Source: Acidimicrobiaceae bacterium (GTDB lineage: Bacteria; Actinomycetota; Acidimicrobiia; Acidimicrobiales; RAAP-2). From it: a stretch of DNA of 42,159 bases. The notes below the pieces were generated by a model. The model did not search any database, had not been told where the DNA came from, and was given only the letters and a program-made list of their open reading frames with translations. The DNA lies in contig PKWY01000027.1 in the NCBI GenBank assembly GCA_003132205.1, forward strand, positions 92,507 through 134,665, written 5' to 3'. The translations under genes and the position numbers were made by a program. Of this stretch, positions 24,335-31,223 are shown one piece after another (within the stretch, counting starts at the first letter, position 1; every line of letters begins with the position of its first letter).

Positions 24335-25891
24335 ATGAGCGATCAACTTACGGGAGCGATGCCGAAACGCGAGCTGTACTTCGTCTTTGGTGCGTTGATG
24401 CTCGGCATGCTGCTCGCCGCACTGGACAGCACCATTGTCTCCACGGCGCTTCCAAAGATCGTGGGCGACCTTCACGGGGCGAACCACCTGAGCTGGGTTG
24501 TGGTTGCGTACCTGCTGTCCTCGACCGTGAGTACGCCGCTTTGGGGAAAGCTCGGCGACCTTCACGGTCGCAAGATCTACTTCCAGTCGGCGATCGTCAT
24601 CTTCCTGATTGGCAGCATGCTGTGCGGCATTGCCCACAGCATGCTGACGCTGATCCTCTTCAGGGCTCTCCAGGGTCTCGGAGGCGGTGGCCTCATGGTC
24701 GGCTCGCAGGCAGTGATCGCCGATATCGTCCCGCCGCGTGAAAGGGGACGCTACGCGGGTTTCTTCGGTGCGGTCTTTGGCGCCGCAACGGTCATCGGAC
24801 CACTTCTCGGTGGATTCATCGTCGAGTATTGGTCGTGGCGCTGGATCTTCTTCGTCAACGTCCCCTTCGGGATCGTGGCCTTGCTCGTCACGGCGGCGGC
24901 GTTGCCCAACGCGGGAGTGCGCGTGCAGCACGTGATTGACTACGCCGGAATTGTCACCTTGGCGCTGGCGGCTTCGGCCCTGATTCTCTTCACCTCGCTC
25001 GGGGGAACCGATTTTGCGTGGCTTTCCGCCAAGTCGATCGGGCTCTTCGTAGGCGGAGTCCTCTTCACGGTTCTCTTCGTCATAATCGAGCGCCGATCCT
25101 CCGAACCGATCCTCGCCCCTCGCCTCTTTGCCAACCGGGTGTTCAAGTCGGCGTCGGCGATTGGCTTCGTGGTCGGATTCGCCATGTTCGGTGCGATGAC
25201 CTTCTTGCCCCTGTACTTCCAGGACGTCCGTGGAACAACGCCCACTAATTCGGGGCTTCGACTGCTTCCGATGATGGCCGGGCTCTTCGCGGCGTCGATC
25301 ATCACCGGTCAACTCGTGTCCAAGGGGAGGAAGTACCGGCCATTTCCGATCTTCGGCACCGCGATCATGACCGTTGGGCTGGCGCTGCTCGGGACAATCA
25401 GCGCGACGTCATCTCTGGTGTTGATGGGCTTCTACATGTTCATACTCGGAACGGGCATTGGACTCGTGATGCAGATCCTCGTCACCGCGGTCCAAAACGC
25501 GGTGAACCACGAAGATGTCGGGGCGGCGACGGCGGGCGCGAACTTCTTTCGATCGATTGGTGGCTCTTTTGGCACAGCCATCTTTGGAGCTCTGTTCGCG
25601 AACGAGATTCCTCGAAAGCTCGCGAAGGGATTCAAGGGGACGAAGTTCGCATCGAGCAAATTCTCGTTCTCGCAGATGACCCCTGAGAATCTGAAGAAGT
25701 TGCCGGCGGGCCTCTTCAAAGTGGTGATACACGCCCTGGCGAGCAGCATCCAGGTCATCTACCTGTGGGCCGTCCCCGTTGGCGCGCTCGCGGTGGTGCT
25801 TTCGCTGACATTGCCCGAACTGAAACTTCGAGAGAGTCTTCACCCAATCGCTGACGAAGTACCGATGTCAAACGTCGACCCCCTCTTGTGA
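24335..25891 (+). CDS. MFS multidrug efflux pump, DHA2 (EmrB/QacA) type
   Basis: This second 14-helix proton-driven exporter in the window has 518 residues. Helix 1 carries AALDSTIVSTALPKIVGDL, motif A is GKLGDLHGRKIYF, and helix 5 has GFFGAVFGAATVIGPLLGG. The start at 24335 has GAAGGG a few bases upstream; an in-frame ATG at 24218 would add 39 residues that do not belong to the family. The last 137 bp are also read on the other strand as the C-terminus of a tyrosine phosphatase. No dedicated regulator is adjacent. Confidence 0.92.
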   Translation: MSDQLTGAMPKRELYFVFGALMLGMLLAALDSTIVSTALPKIVGDLHGANHLSWVVVAYLLSSTVSTPLWGKLGDLHGRKIYFQSAIVIFLIGSMLCGIAHSMLTLILFRALQGLGGGGLMVGSQAVIADIVPPRERGRYAGFFGAVFGAATVIGPLLGGFIVEYWSWRWIFFVNVPFGIVALLVTAAALPNAGVRVQHVIDYAGIVTLALAASALILFTSLGGTDFAWLSAKSIGLFVGGVLFTVLFVIIERRSSEPILAPRLFANRVFKSASAIGFVVGFAMFGAMTFLPLYFQDVRGTTPTNSGLRLLPMMAGLFAASIITGQLVSKGRKYRPFPIFGTAIMTVGLALLGTISATSSLVLMGFYMFILGTGIGLVMQILVTAVQNAVNHEDVGAATAGANFFRSIGGSFGTAIFGALFANEIPRKLAKGFKGTKFASSKFSFSQMTPENLKKLPAGLFKVVIHALASSIQVIYLWAVPVGALAVVLSLTLPELKLRESLHPIADEVPMSNVDPLL

Positions 25892-26303
25892 GGACCTCGA
25901 GACACTCATCGAAGTCGAGGTCGTCCCCGTAGTAGGGATCGGCGAGGTCGAGATCAAGTCCCGGCTCGAGCAGGTTGCGAAGCATGATGACTTCGGTCGA
26001 CTCGTTGCTCAGGCGCTGGCGGACATCGTGCAGATGTTCACGTGTCATGACGATGATCAGATCGTGACGATTGAGGTAACCGGACTCGGCGTACGCGCTC
26101 AAGGTCCCCTCTAGGTGATAGCCCGCCCGATCAAGCGCGGACCGAGTTCTCGGGTCCATCGGGCTGCCGACGTGCCAGTTTGCAGTACCGGCACTGGTGA
26201 TTTCGACGCGTCGGGCCAGAAAACCGTCCTCGGAGACGAGATGGCGAAGAGAAACCTCAGCCATTGGGGAGCGACAGATGTTGCCGGTGCAGATCATCGC
26301 CAC
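25755..26303 (-). CDS. Low-molecular-weight protein-tyrosine phosphatase
   Basis: This 182-residue phosphatase dephosphorylates tyrosine residues, often on capsule or exopolysaccharide kinases, or phosphoarginine in some bacteria. The P-loop CTGNICRS starts at Cys5, with Arg11, and the general-acid Asp122 lies in DPYYGD. The final helix FDECLEVLTRGGRRLTSVLRQRL is conserved in type. The reading continues about 28 residues past the usual end into a basic, low-complexity tail. Residues beyond about 138 are encoded antisense to the 3' end of the MFS pump gene. The start is GTG at 26303; the frame has a stop a short way upstream, so few alternatives exist. No kinase partner is seen here. Confidence 0.92.
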   Translation of the reverse strand: MAMICTGNICRSPMAEVSLRHLVSEDGFLARRVEITSAGTANWHVGSPMDPRTRSALDRAGYHLEGTLSAYAESGYLNRHDLIIVMTREHLHDVRQRLSNESTEVIMLRNLLEPGLDLDLADPYYGDDLDFDECLEVLTRGGRRLTSVLRQRLGEDSLEVSVRAMSAKAPPRARQRGRPTGR

Positions 26304-26333
26304 GCGAATCGGCAGGTCGGTCGTGGGAGGCTC

Positions 26334-26355
26334 ATAAGAATCAACTCATTCTTAT
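26334..26355. promoter_or_regulatory. Inverted repeat ATAAGAAT-N6-ATTCTTAT
   Basis: Perfect eight-base arms lie in the gap between the phosphatase gene and the DUF3040 gene, in AT-rich DNA. It may be an operator for either divergent gene. No known box is matched. Confidence 0.4.
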
Positions 26356-26435
26356 CGGTGGCTTAACAACTTTCGTGTTCACATTCGCCGGCAGAAACGG
26401 TACGATAATGGCAGGAATAGGGGGAAGGAGACGCG

Positions 26436-26822
26436 GTGCCACTTTCAGAGCATGAGCAGAAGATTCTGGCCGAGCTTGAAGAGTCGCTCTCCAAACAAGA
26501 TCCCAGGTTTGCGAAGAATGTTCGCGAGACCAATGTCTACTCCCACGGAGGGCGCCGGGTTCGTTGGGGAGTCGCGGGTTTCGTGGCTGGACTTCTGATA
26601 TTGGTCCTCTTCTTCTCTCAGTCCACATTGCTAGGACTCGTAGGCGTTGCGCTGATGTTCATCTCGGCCGTCGTCATTGAACGAAACGCTCGGCTTCTCG
26701 GCCGTGCATCGTGGCAGGACATCACAAGGTCGCCCCAAGGCGACGATGCCCATGCGAACTACGGTCCTCGGACCCGTTCGCTTCGCGACTGGTTGTCGCG
26801 TCAACGCCGCAAGACCGAATGA
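26436..26822 (+). CDS. DUF3040 membrane protein
   Basis: This 128-residue protein of the actinobacterial DUF3040 family is commonly found close to mraZ and the division cluster. It has an N-terminal MPLSEHEQKILAELEESL helix followed by DPRFAKNV, the family signature, then two close hydrophobic segments (about 43-62 and 64-82), probably a membrane hairpin, and a basic cytoplasmic tail. The start is GTG 26436 with GGAAGGAG upstream. The stop overlaps the ATG of the ROK kinase gene (ATGA). Function is unknown. Confidence 0.9.
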   Translation: MPLSEHEQKILAELEESLSKQDPRFAKNVRETNVYSHGGRRVRWGVAGFVAGLLILVLFFSQSTLLGLVGVALMFISAVVIERNARLLGRASWQDITRSPQGDDAHANYGPRTRSLRDWLSRQRRKTE

Positions 26823-27697
26823 TCGACGTCGGGGTTGCGAAGAACGCAGCCCCGTGTCTGGCCCTCGACATTGGTGGCACCAAGGTCGAAGCCGCGGTCA
26901 TTGAGGGTGGCGGGGTGGTACTTGCTCGTGAACGCCTCTGCGTGGCCGAACAAGAAGGCGGTCTCTTCGAGTCGATCGTCGGGCTGCTTGACCGGGTCGC
27001 CCAGGGGAAGCACTTCGAGTTCGTCGGCGTAGGCTGTGCCGGGCCAATGACTCGTGCGGGTGCGACGGTCTCGCCGCTCAACATTCCGGCATGGCGAAAC
27101 TTCCCGCTGCGCGAGCGTCTCAAAGAGGTGCTCGGCGTCGACGTGCACATCGATGGCGATGCGCGGGCCCTCGCGCTCGCCGAGGGAGTCTTTGGTGCGG
27201 CCATTGACGACCACTCGTACGCGTCAATGGTGGTCTCCACCGGAGTGGGCGGCGGGTTGGTCATTGACGGCCGACTTCTCGACGGCGATTCGGGAAACGC
27301 GGGCCACATTGGCCATCTCAATATCGTTCCCAATGGTCGGCTCTGCTCGTGCGGCAGTTACGGCTGTCTGGAAGCCGAGGCCTCTGGTTGGGCCATCGAG
27401 GATATGACGGGACGCCCGGCGAAGGATGCCGATGACGCCACTCGACTTCGCTGCGCCGAGATGGTCGGACGCGCCGTTGGGACCCTGAGTTCGGTGCTCG
27501 ATTTCAACCGTTGCTACATCGCCGGTTCGGTCGCATTGGGCTACGGTGATGAGTTCTTCGCGAACGCGAACAAGGTGGCGCGATCGCTGGCGACGATGCG
27601 CTACTCGTCAGATCTGGAGATTCGAAGATCCGGACTCGGCGGCGACGGGCCGATCCTCGGCGCCGCGCTGGTGGGTTGGCGCGGAGCGCTGCGGTGA
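26819..27697 (+). CDS. ROK-family sugar kinase (glucokinase-like)
   Basis: This 292-residue protein belongs to the ROK family, whose members phosphorylate glucose, mannose or N-acetyl sugars, or act as repressors. Here there is no N-terminal DNA-binding domain, so a kinase role is favoured. The phosphate motif LDIGGTKVEAAVIEGG is at the N-terminus, STGVGGGLVIDG follows, and GHIGHLNIV with CSCGSYGCLEAEASG forms the ROK zinc site. The start ATG 26819 overlaps the DUF3040 stop; a longer reading from 26711 lies inside that gene and is rejected. The sugar specificity is unknown. An N-acetylated amino sugar would fit the cell-wall context, but that is conjecture. Confidence 0.9.
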   Translation: MIDVGVAKNAAPCLALDIGGTKVEAAVIEGGGVVLARERLCVAEQEGGLFESIVGLLDRVAQGKHFEFVGVGCAGPMTRAGATVSPLNIPAWRNFPLRERLKEVLGVDVHIDGDARALALAEGVFGAAIDDHSYASMVVSTGVGGGLVIDGRLLDGDSGNAGHIGHLNIVPNGRLCSCGSYGCLEAEASGWAIEDMTGRPAKDADDATRLRCAEMVGRAVGTLSSVLDFNRCYIAGSVALGYGDEFFANANKVARSLATMRYSSDLEIRRSGLGGDGPILGAALVGWRGALR

Positions 27698-27948
27698 ACC
27701 GGTTCTGGGCACCTGGTCTCGGACGCTATCTTCTGCGTCATCCCTCGAGCGCCTTGCCACTGGCCCGCGCGGGTTGGCGGCTTCGACGCAGGGGATGGTG
27801 GCGAAGCGCGCCGTTTCTACCCCTCCCTTCCGTCAACTACTGGGCATTTCGAACGACCGCCGTGGGTGGCAGTTCCGGCTCACCGTTGAGCCCGGAGGCA
27901 GTGGTGGACGCCGCGAAATGGTCCCTGCGCCAATCGGTGGGGCGGTAG
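27694..27948 (+). CDS. Small conserved-looking hypothetical protein (84 residues)
   Basis: This small basic protein starts at GTG 27694, overlapping the ROK stop by four bases, and ends nine bases before the HNH nuclease start, which makes it a convincing member of the operon. It is rich in Trp, Arg and Pro: GWRLRRRGWWRSAPFLPLPSV followed by YWAFRTTAVG and an acidic-then-basic helix. It seems to match a small actinobacterial family of unknown function that I recall only in outline. There is no signal peptide or membrane helix. No function can be assigned. Confidence 0.7.
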   Translation: MNRFWAPGLGRYLLRHPSSALPLARAGWRLRRRGWWRSAPFLPLPSVNYWAFRTTAVGGSSGSPLSPEAVVDAAKWSLRQSVGR

Positions 27949-27956
27949 TTCTTCTG

Positions 27957-28463
27957 ATGGGGCGAGTACTCCTGCTGAACGCTACGTTTGAACCCCTTCA
28001 GTTGGTGAGCGAGCGCAGGGCGGTCGTCTTGATGCTCGCCGGCAGGGCCGAGCCGATTGTCACGCCCGACGAGCCGGCGGTGTGCCGCTCGGCCACGGTG
28101 ACGGTCTCGATACCGTCGATTGTTCGACTTCATGAAATGGTGAAACTGCCTACCAAAGTGCGCACGCCGCCCCTCACCCGCCGCTCCCTCCTGCTTCGCG
28201 ACAGTTTTCGCTGCGCCTACTGTCTCGAGCACGCCGACACCATTGATCACGTCGTTCCGCGCAGCCGTGGAGGACGTCACGAATGGACCAACGTGGTCGC
28301 CGCATGTCGTCACCACAACATGCAGAAGGGTGACCGGCTCTTGGAAGAGATCGGGTGGCGCATGCACTTCGAACCGAGGGTCCCCGACGGTCCGTGGTGG
28401 CGCTGGCGTCACGTGCCCGACCCAGATCCGCTGTGGGCCCCGTATCTCCCGCGCGCCTCGTGA
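27957..28463 (+). CDS. HNH endonuclease-family protein
   Basis: This is a 168-residue protein whose N-terminal part starts MGRVLLLNATFEPLQLVS and continues ERRAVVLMLAGRAE, a very common form in actinobacteria. The C-terminal half is a HNH/His-Me zinc finger: CAYC, TIDHVVPRSRGG, then EWTNVVAACRHHNMQKGDR, with catalytic His in DHV and the Asn/His pair behind it. It is a predicted metal-dependent nuclease with unknown substrate; such genes are housekeeping-like rather than restriction genes. The start at 27957 is chosen because longer readings run through the preceding gene. The stop overlaps the next GTG (GTGA). Confidence 0.9.
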   Translation: MGRVLLLNATFEPLQLVSERRAVVLMLAGRAEPIVTPDEPAVCRSATVTVSIPSIVRLHEMVKLPTKVRTPPLTRRSLLLRDSFRCAYCLEHADTIDHVVPRSRGGRHEWTNVVAACRHHNMQKGDRLLEEIGWRMHFEPRVPDGPWWRWRHVPDPDPLWAPYLPRAS

Positions 28464-29122
28464 CGAACGAGGTCGAGGAGCTCTACGACTACAGCGCTCT
28501 GAGGGAACTGGATCAGGCGACGATGTTTGTCCTCCATCTGGCCCGACCCACATTGATTCTTGGTGGTAGCCAGTCGCACGATGTGTTGGACGAGGCCAGA
28601 CTCGGTGGAGTGTCGATTCGACGCCGGCGGGGTGGCGGAGGGTTGGTGCTACTGCAGCCCGATGACCTCTGGATCGACTGGTGGATACCAGCCAGTGATC
28701 CTCGGTGGTCGAACGACGTCCACGTCAGTTCGATCCAAGCAGGTTCGTGGTGGCGAGACGCTCTTCGCCCCATCGTGGGTGGGGACATCACGGTCCATGA
28801 GGGAGCTCTTGAGGGAAATATTCTGCATCGAGTCGTCTGCTTTGCCGGACGCGGGCCAGGCGAGGTATTTGTTGATGACCGAAAGGCTGTCGGCGTCACG
28901 CAGTGGCGTGTTCGAGAGGGCATCTTCCTCTCGACAGTGATCCATGGCCACCCGACCCGCGAAGTGGTGAACTTCCTGCGCGACGTGCCAGAGGGTATCG
29001 GCGAGGCGCTCGATCACCACGTCGTTTCCTCTCTGGGGATCACCGACGCCGACCAGCTCGTCGTCTCGTTGGGCGTTCAGAGCGGACCTTGGCAGGTCCG
29101 ACGGCTTTTCCTCTCGGCCTAG
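28460..29122 (+). CDS. Lipoate-protein ligase A-like protein
   Basis: This 220-residue protein has the biotin/lipoyl ligase catalytic fold. SIRRRRGGGGLVLLQPDDLWIDWWIP matches the RRxxGGG ligand-binding loop, and Lys142 in VDDRKAVGVTQWRVREG matches the conserved Lys that contacts the acyl-AMP. The small C-terminal domain of full LplA appears to be missing. It may transfer lipoate or octanoate to lipoyl domains, or another acyl group. The start GTG 28460 overlaps the HNH gene stop. It is the last gene of the five-gene operon before mraZ. Its position beside a division cluster has no obvious functional explanation. Confidence 0.82.
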   Translation: MTNEVEELYDYSALRELDQATMFVLHLARPTLILGGSQSHDVLDEARLGGVSIRRRRGGGGLVLLQPDDLWIDWWIPASDPRWSNDVHVSSIQAGSWWRDALRPIVGGDITVHEGALEGNILHRVVCFAGRGPGEVFVDDRKAVGVTQWRVREGIFLSTVIHGHPTREVVNFLRDVPEGIGEALDHHVVSSLGITDADQLVVSLGVQSGPWQVRRLFLSA

Positions 29123-29207
29123 AAGCCGTCCAAGTCGGCCGCTCCCTTCAGCCCACTGGAACCGGTCACGTCCAATCACAAAAGGCCATCAAAAAAAGAG
29201 TTCGAGG

Positions 29208-29272
29208 TGGGTCAATTTGGCGGGAGGTGGGGATTAGTGGTGTAATGTGTCACGAAGTGGGGGAAAGTGGTG
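29208..29272 (+). promoter_or_regulatory. MraZ-box array in front of mraZ
   Basis: TGG-led pentamers recur exactly every 10 bp: TGGGT 29208, TGGCG 29218, TGGGG 29228, TGGTG 29238, then a degenerate TGTCA 29248, TGGGG 29258 and TGGTG 29268. MraZ is known to bind TGGGN repeats with this spacing. A -10-like TAATGT at 29243-29248 lies inside the array, so MraZ binding would repress its own operon. Confidence 0.8.
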
Positions 29273-29293
29273 AACCCACCGGAGGGACAGTCG

Positions 29294-29713
29294 ATGCTCG
29301 GGTTCGTTGGTCAGTTTCAGCATTCGCTGGATGCCAAGGGTCGACTCATCCTGCCCGCGAAGTTCCGACCCGAATTCGAACGGGGCGGTCACTTGAGCCC
29401 CAACACCGAGGGCTGCGTCGCGCTGTGGACTCCCGGTGAGTTCGCGCGCAAATCCGACGAGTACCTGGCTGAGAGCCGCAGCGGCGGTATTCAAGGGCGA
29501 AGGCAAGCCCGCTACTGGGCCGCCAACTCGTCGGACGTCGAATTCGACAAGCAAGGCCGTTTCGCTCTTCCCGCGGCCATTCGAGATTACGGGCAGCTCG
29601 TCGGCGATGTCTTGGTCGTCGGAATGCTTGACCACATCGAGTTGTGGAAACCGGCGATCTACGCCGAGCAGGTCAACTCCGCCGAGGAGATATTCAAACA
29701 AGGCAGTAACTAG
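29294..29713 (+). CDS. mraZ: Transcriptional regulator MraZ
   Basis: MraZ is a ring-forming AbrB-like DNA-binding protein that controls the dcw operon. The 139-residue protein starts MLGFVGQFQHSLDAKGRLILPAKFR, the first SpoVT/AbrB half, and repeats the motif as VEFDKQGRFALPAAIRDY. The Asp-x-x-Gly-Arg loops in both halves bind TGGGN DNA. ATG 29294 follows GGAGGG at a good distance; a GTG at 29267 would start inside the MraZ-box array and is rejected. The stop TAG overlaps a GTG that may start rsmH. Confidence 0.95.
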   Translation: MLGFVGQFQHSLDAKGRLILPAKFRPEFERGGHLSPNTEGCVALWTPGEFARKSDEYLAESRSGGIQGRRQARYWAANSSDVEFDKQGRFALPAAIRDYGQLVGDVLVVGMLDHIELWKPAIYAEQVNSAEEIFKQGSN

Positions 29714-30771
29714 TGACAGGAGTTCATCAGCAGTACCGGTCGCGGACCATGCGCAGCCTGGCAATCGTGAAGACGGATCAGGTTTCCTCCTCCGCCGTCT
29801 CTTCCGTCTTCAAGAATGCCAGGCCGCAGATGGCCCAGGACAACTACCACCAACCAGTGCTCGAACGAGAAATCGTCGAGTTGTTCACCAGTCAGCCGGC
29901 TGGGGTGATCGTCGACGCCACGTTGGGCGGGGGAGGCCACGCGGCGGCGATCCTTTCGAGTGCTCCGCAGCTTCGTGTGCTCGGTATTGACCGCGATCCC
30001 GATGCCCGTGCCGCCGCGGGCGAACGTCTCGCCCCATTCGCTGCACGAGTGCTGATCGTCGACGCCACGTTCGCCGAACTCACGGCCGTCGTTCGAAACA
30101 ACACCGGTTTTCTCCACGGCGAGGACGTTGTTGGCGTTCTCATGGACCTCGGCGTCTCGTCGCACCAGCTCGATGAATCCAGTCGCGGCTTCTCATTCCG
30201 CTCGGACGCCCCGCTCGACATGCGGATGGATCCGACCAAGGGTGAGACCGCCGCGCAGTTCCTGAGTCACATCGACCAGCATGAGTTCGCTCGTCTGATG
30301 CGCGCCAACGGCGAGAATCGATTCGCCGGATCTATTGCGAAGTCCGTGCTGGAGCGCCAACCCCAGACGACCAACGAGCTCACTGAGGCCGTCGAGCGCG
30401 CGGTGCCCATGGCGGCGCGACGTCGTGGCCACGTCGCCACCCGGGTCTTCCAAGCACTTCGCATCGCGGTGAACGGCGAGGAAGAGCAGCTCACTGAAGG
30501 TCTGGACGCGGCACTTGACGTGCTCGCCCCCGGTGGAATTCTGGCCGTCATCTCCTATCACTCGGGCGAGGATCGAGTCGTAAAGTCCGTTCTCCACGAG
30601 GCGGCCACCGGTGGCTGCAAGTGCCCAGTCGAGCTCGGGTGCGTCTGCGGCGCGGTACCGCGCGTCACCGTCTTCAAGGCCAGTGCCCGGTTGGCGAGCG
30701 CGGGTGAGATAGAGCGCAATCCACGGGCTCGCTCGGCCCGGCTGCGCATCGCGCGCAAGGTCATCTCGTGA
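29713..30771 (+). CDS. rsmH: 16S rRNA (cytosine-1402-N4)-methyltransferase RsmH
   Basis: RsmH methylates C1402 in the ribosomal decoding site, using S-adenosylmethionine. The SAM-binding motif VDATLGGGGHAAAIL follows a typical NYHQPVLEREIVELF, and LMDLGVSSHQLDESSRGFSFRSDAPLDMRMD is the family signature. The C-terminus has CKCPVELGCVCG and PRARSARLRIARK. The start is uncertain. GTG 29713 overlaps the mraZ stop (TAGTG) and gives 352 residues. ATG 29830 gives 313 residues beginning MAQDNYHQPV, closer to the usual length, but leaves an unusual gap in this compact operon. Confidence 0.95.
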   Translation: MTGVHQQYRSRTMRSLAIVKTDQVSSSAVSSVFKNARPQMAQDNYHQPVLEREIVELFTSQPAGVIVDATLGGGGHAAAILSSAPQLRVLGIDRDPDARAAAGERLAPFAARVLIVDATFAELTAVVRNNTGFLHGEDVVGVLMDLGVSSHQLDESSRGFSFRSDAPLDMRMDPTKGETAAQFLSHIDQHEFARLMRANGENRFAGSIAKSVLERQPQTTNELTEAVERAVPMAARRRGHVATRVFQALRIAVNGEEEQLTEGLDAALDVLAPGGILAVISYHSGEDRVVKSVLHEAATGGCKCPVELGCVCGAVPRVTVFKASARLASAGEIERNPRARSARLRIARKVIS

Positions 30772-31223
30772 GCGTCATCAGCTTCCCCCGCAGGGTCGAC
30801 ACCCGTCGTCCGGTTCGCCCGGTCGCTCGACCGGCGACCCGGCGACCATCACATCAGCAGAGCACGCCGCGAAGAACGGCCGTCACCTCACTCTGGCGAG
30901 GTACCTCGTCGGCGCGCAAATCAGCCACCATCATTGTCTTCGCCTTGGTGCTTTCGATCGCGGGCAGCATTCTCGTCGCCAACCGTCAAGTCGAGATCCA
31001 CCAGCTGCAGAGTCAGCTGCTGCAGGACCAATCAACCTACGCTGTCCAAGTTGGAACCTTGACCAACTTGTCGGCGCCGAGCCAAATCGCCTCGCAGGCC
31101 GGAGCTCTCCATTTGGTTGATCCCGTGTCAGTGACGCAAGTTCCGTCTACGTCGCTTGATGCGATCCTGCCGCTACCTAAGTTCTCGGGTCACGCACCGG
31201 TCACATCAAGGACGATTCGGTGA
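30768..31223 (+). CDS. ftsL: FtsL-like bitopic division protein
   Basis: This 151-residue protein sits where ftsL always lies, between rsmH and ftsI. A very basic, proline-rich cytoplasmic N-terminus (about 1-50) is followed by one membrane helix (about 52-71) and a short coiled coil VEIHQLQSQLLQDQSTYAVQVGTL, then an extracytoplasmic tail. In known systems FtsL pairs with a DivIC/FtsB partner and links FtsQ to FtsWI. Sequence conservation is low in this family, so the name rests on architecture and position. The start GTG overlaps the rsmH stop, and the stop overlaps the ftsI start. Confidence 0.8.
   Translation: MSVISFPRRVDTRRPVRPVARPATRRPSHQQSTPRRTAVTSLWRGTSSARKSATIIVFALVLSIAGSILVANRQVEIHQLQSQLLQDQSTYAVQVGTLTNLSAPSQIASQAGALHLVDPVSVTQVPSTSLDAILPLPKFSGHAPVTSRTIR

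Noticed and set aside
23870..25312. Minus-strand open frame of 480 codons
   Set aside because: It is antisense to the second MFS pump and overlaps the start of nhaA. Its composition is low-complexity Arg/Asp/Glu.
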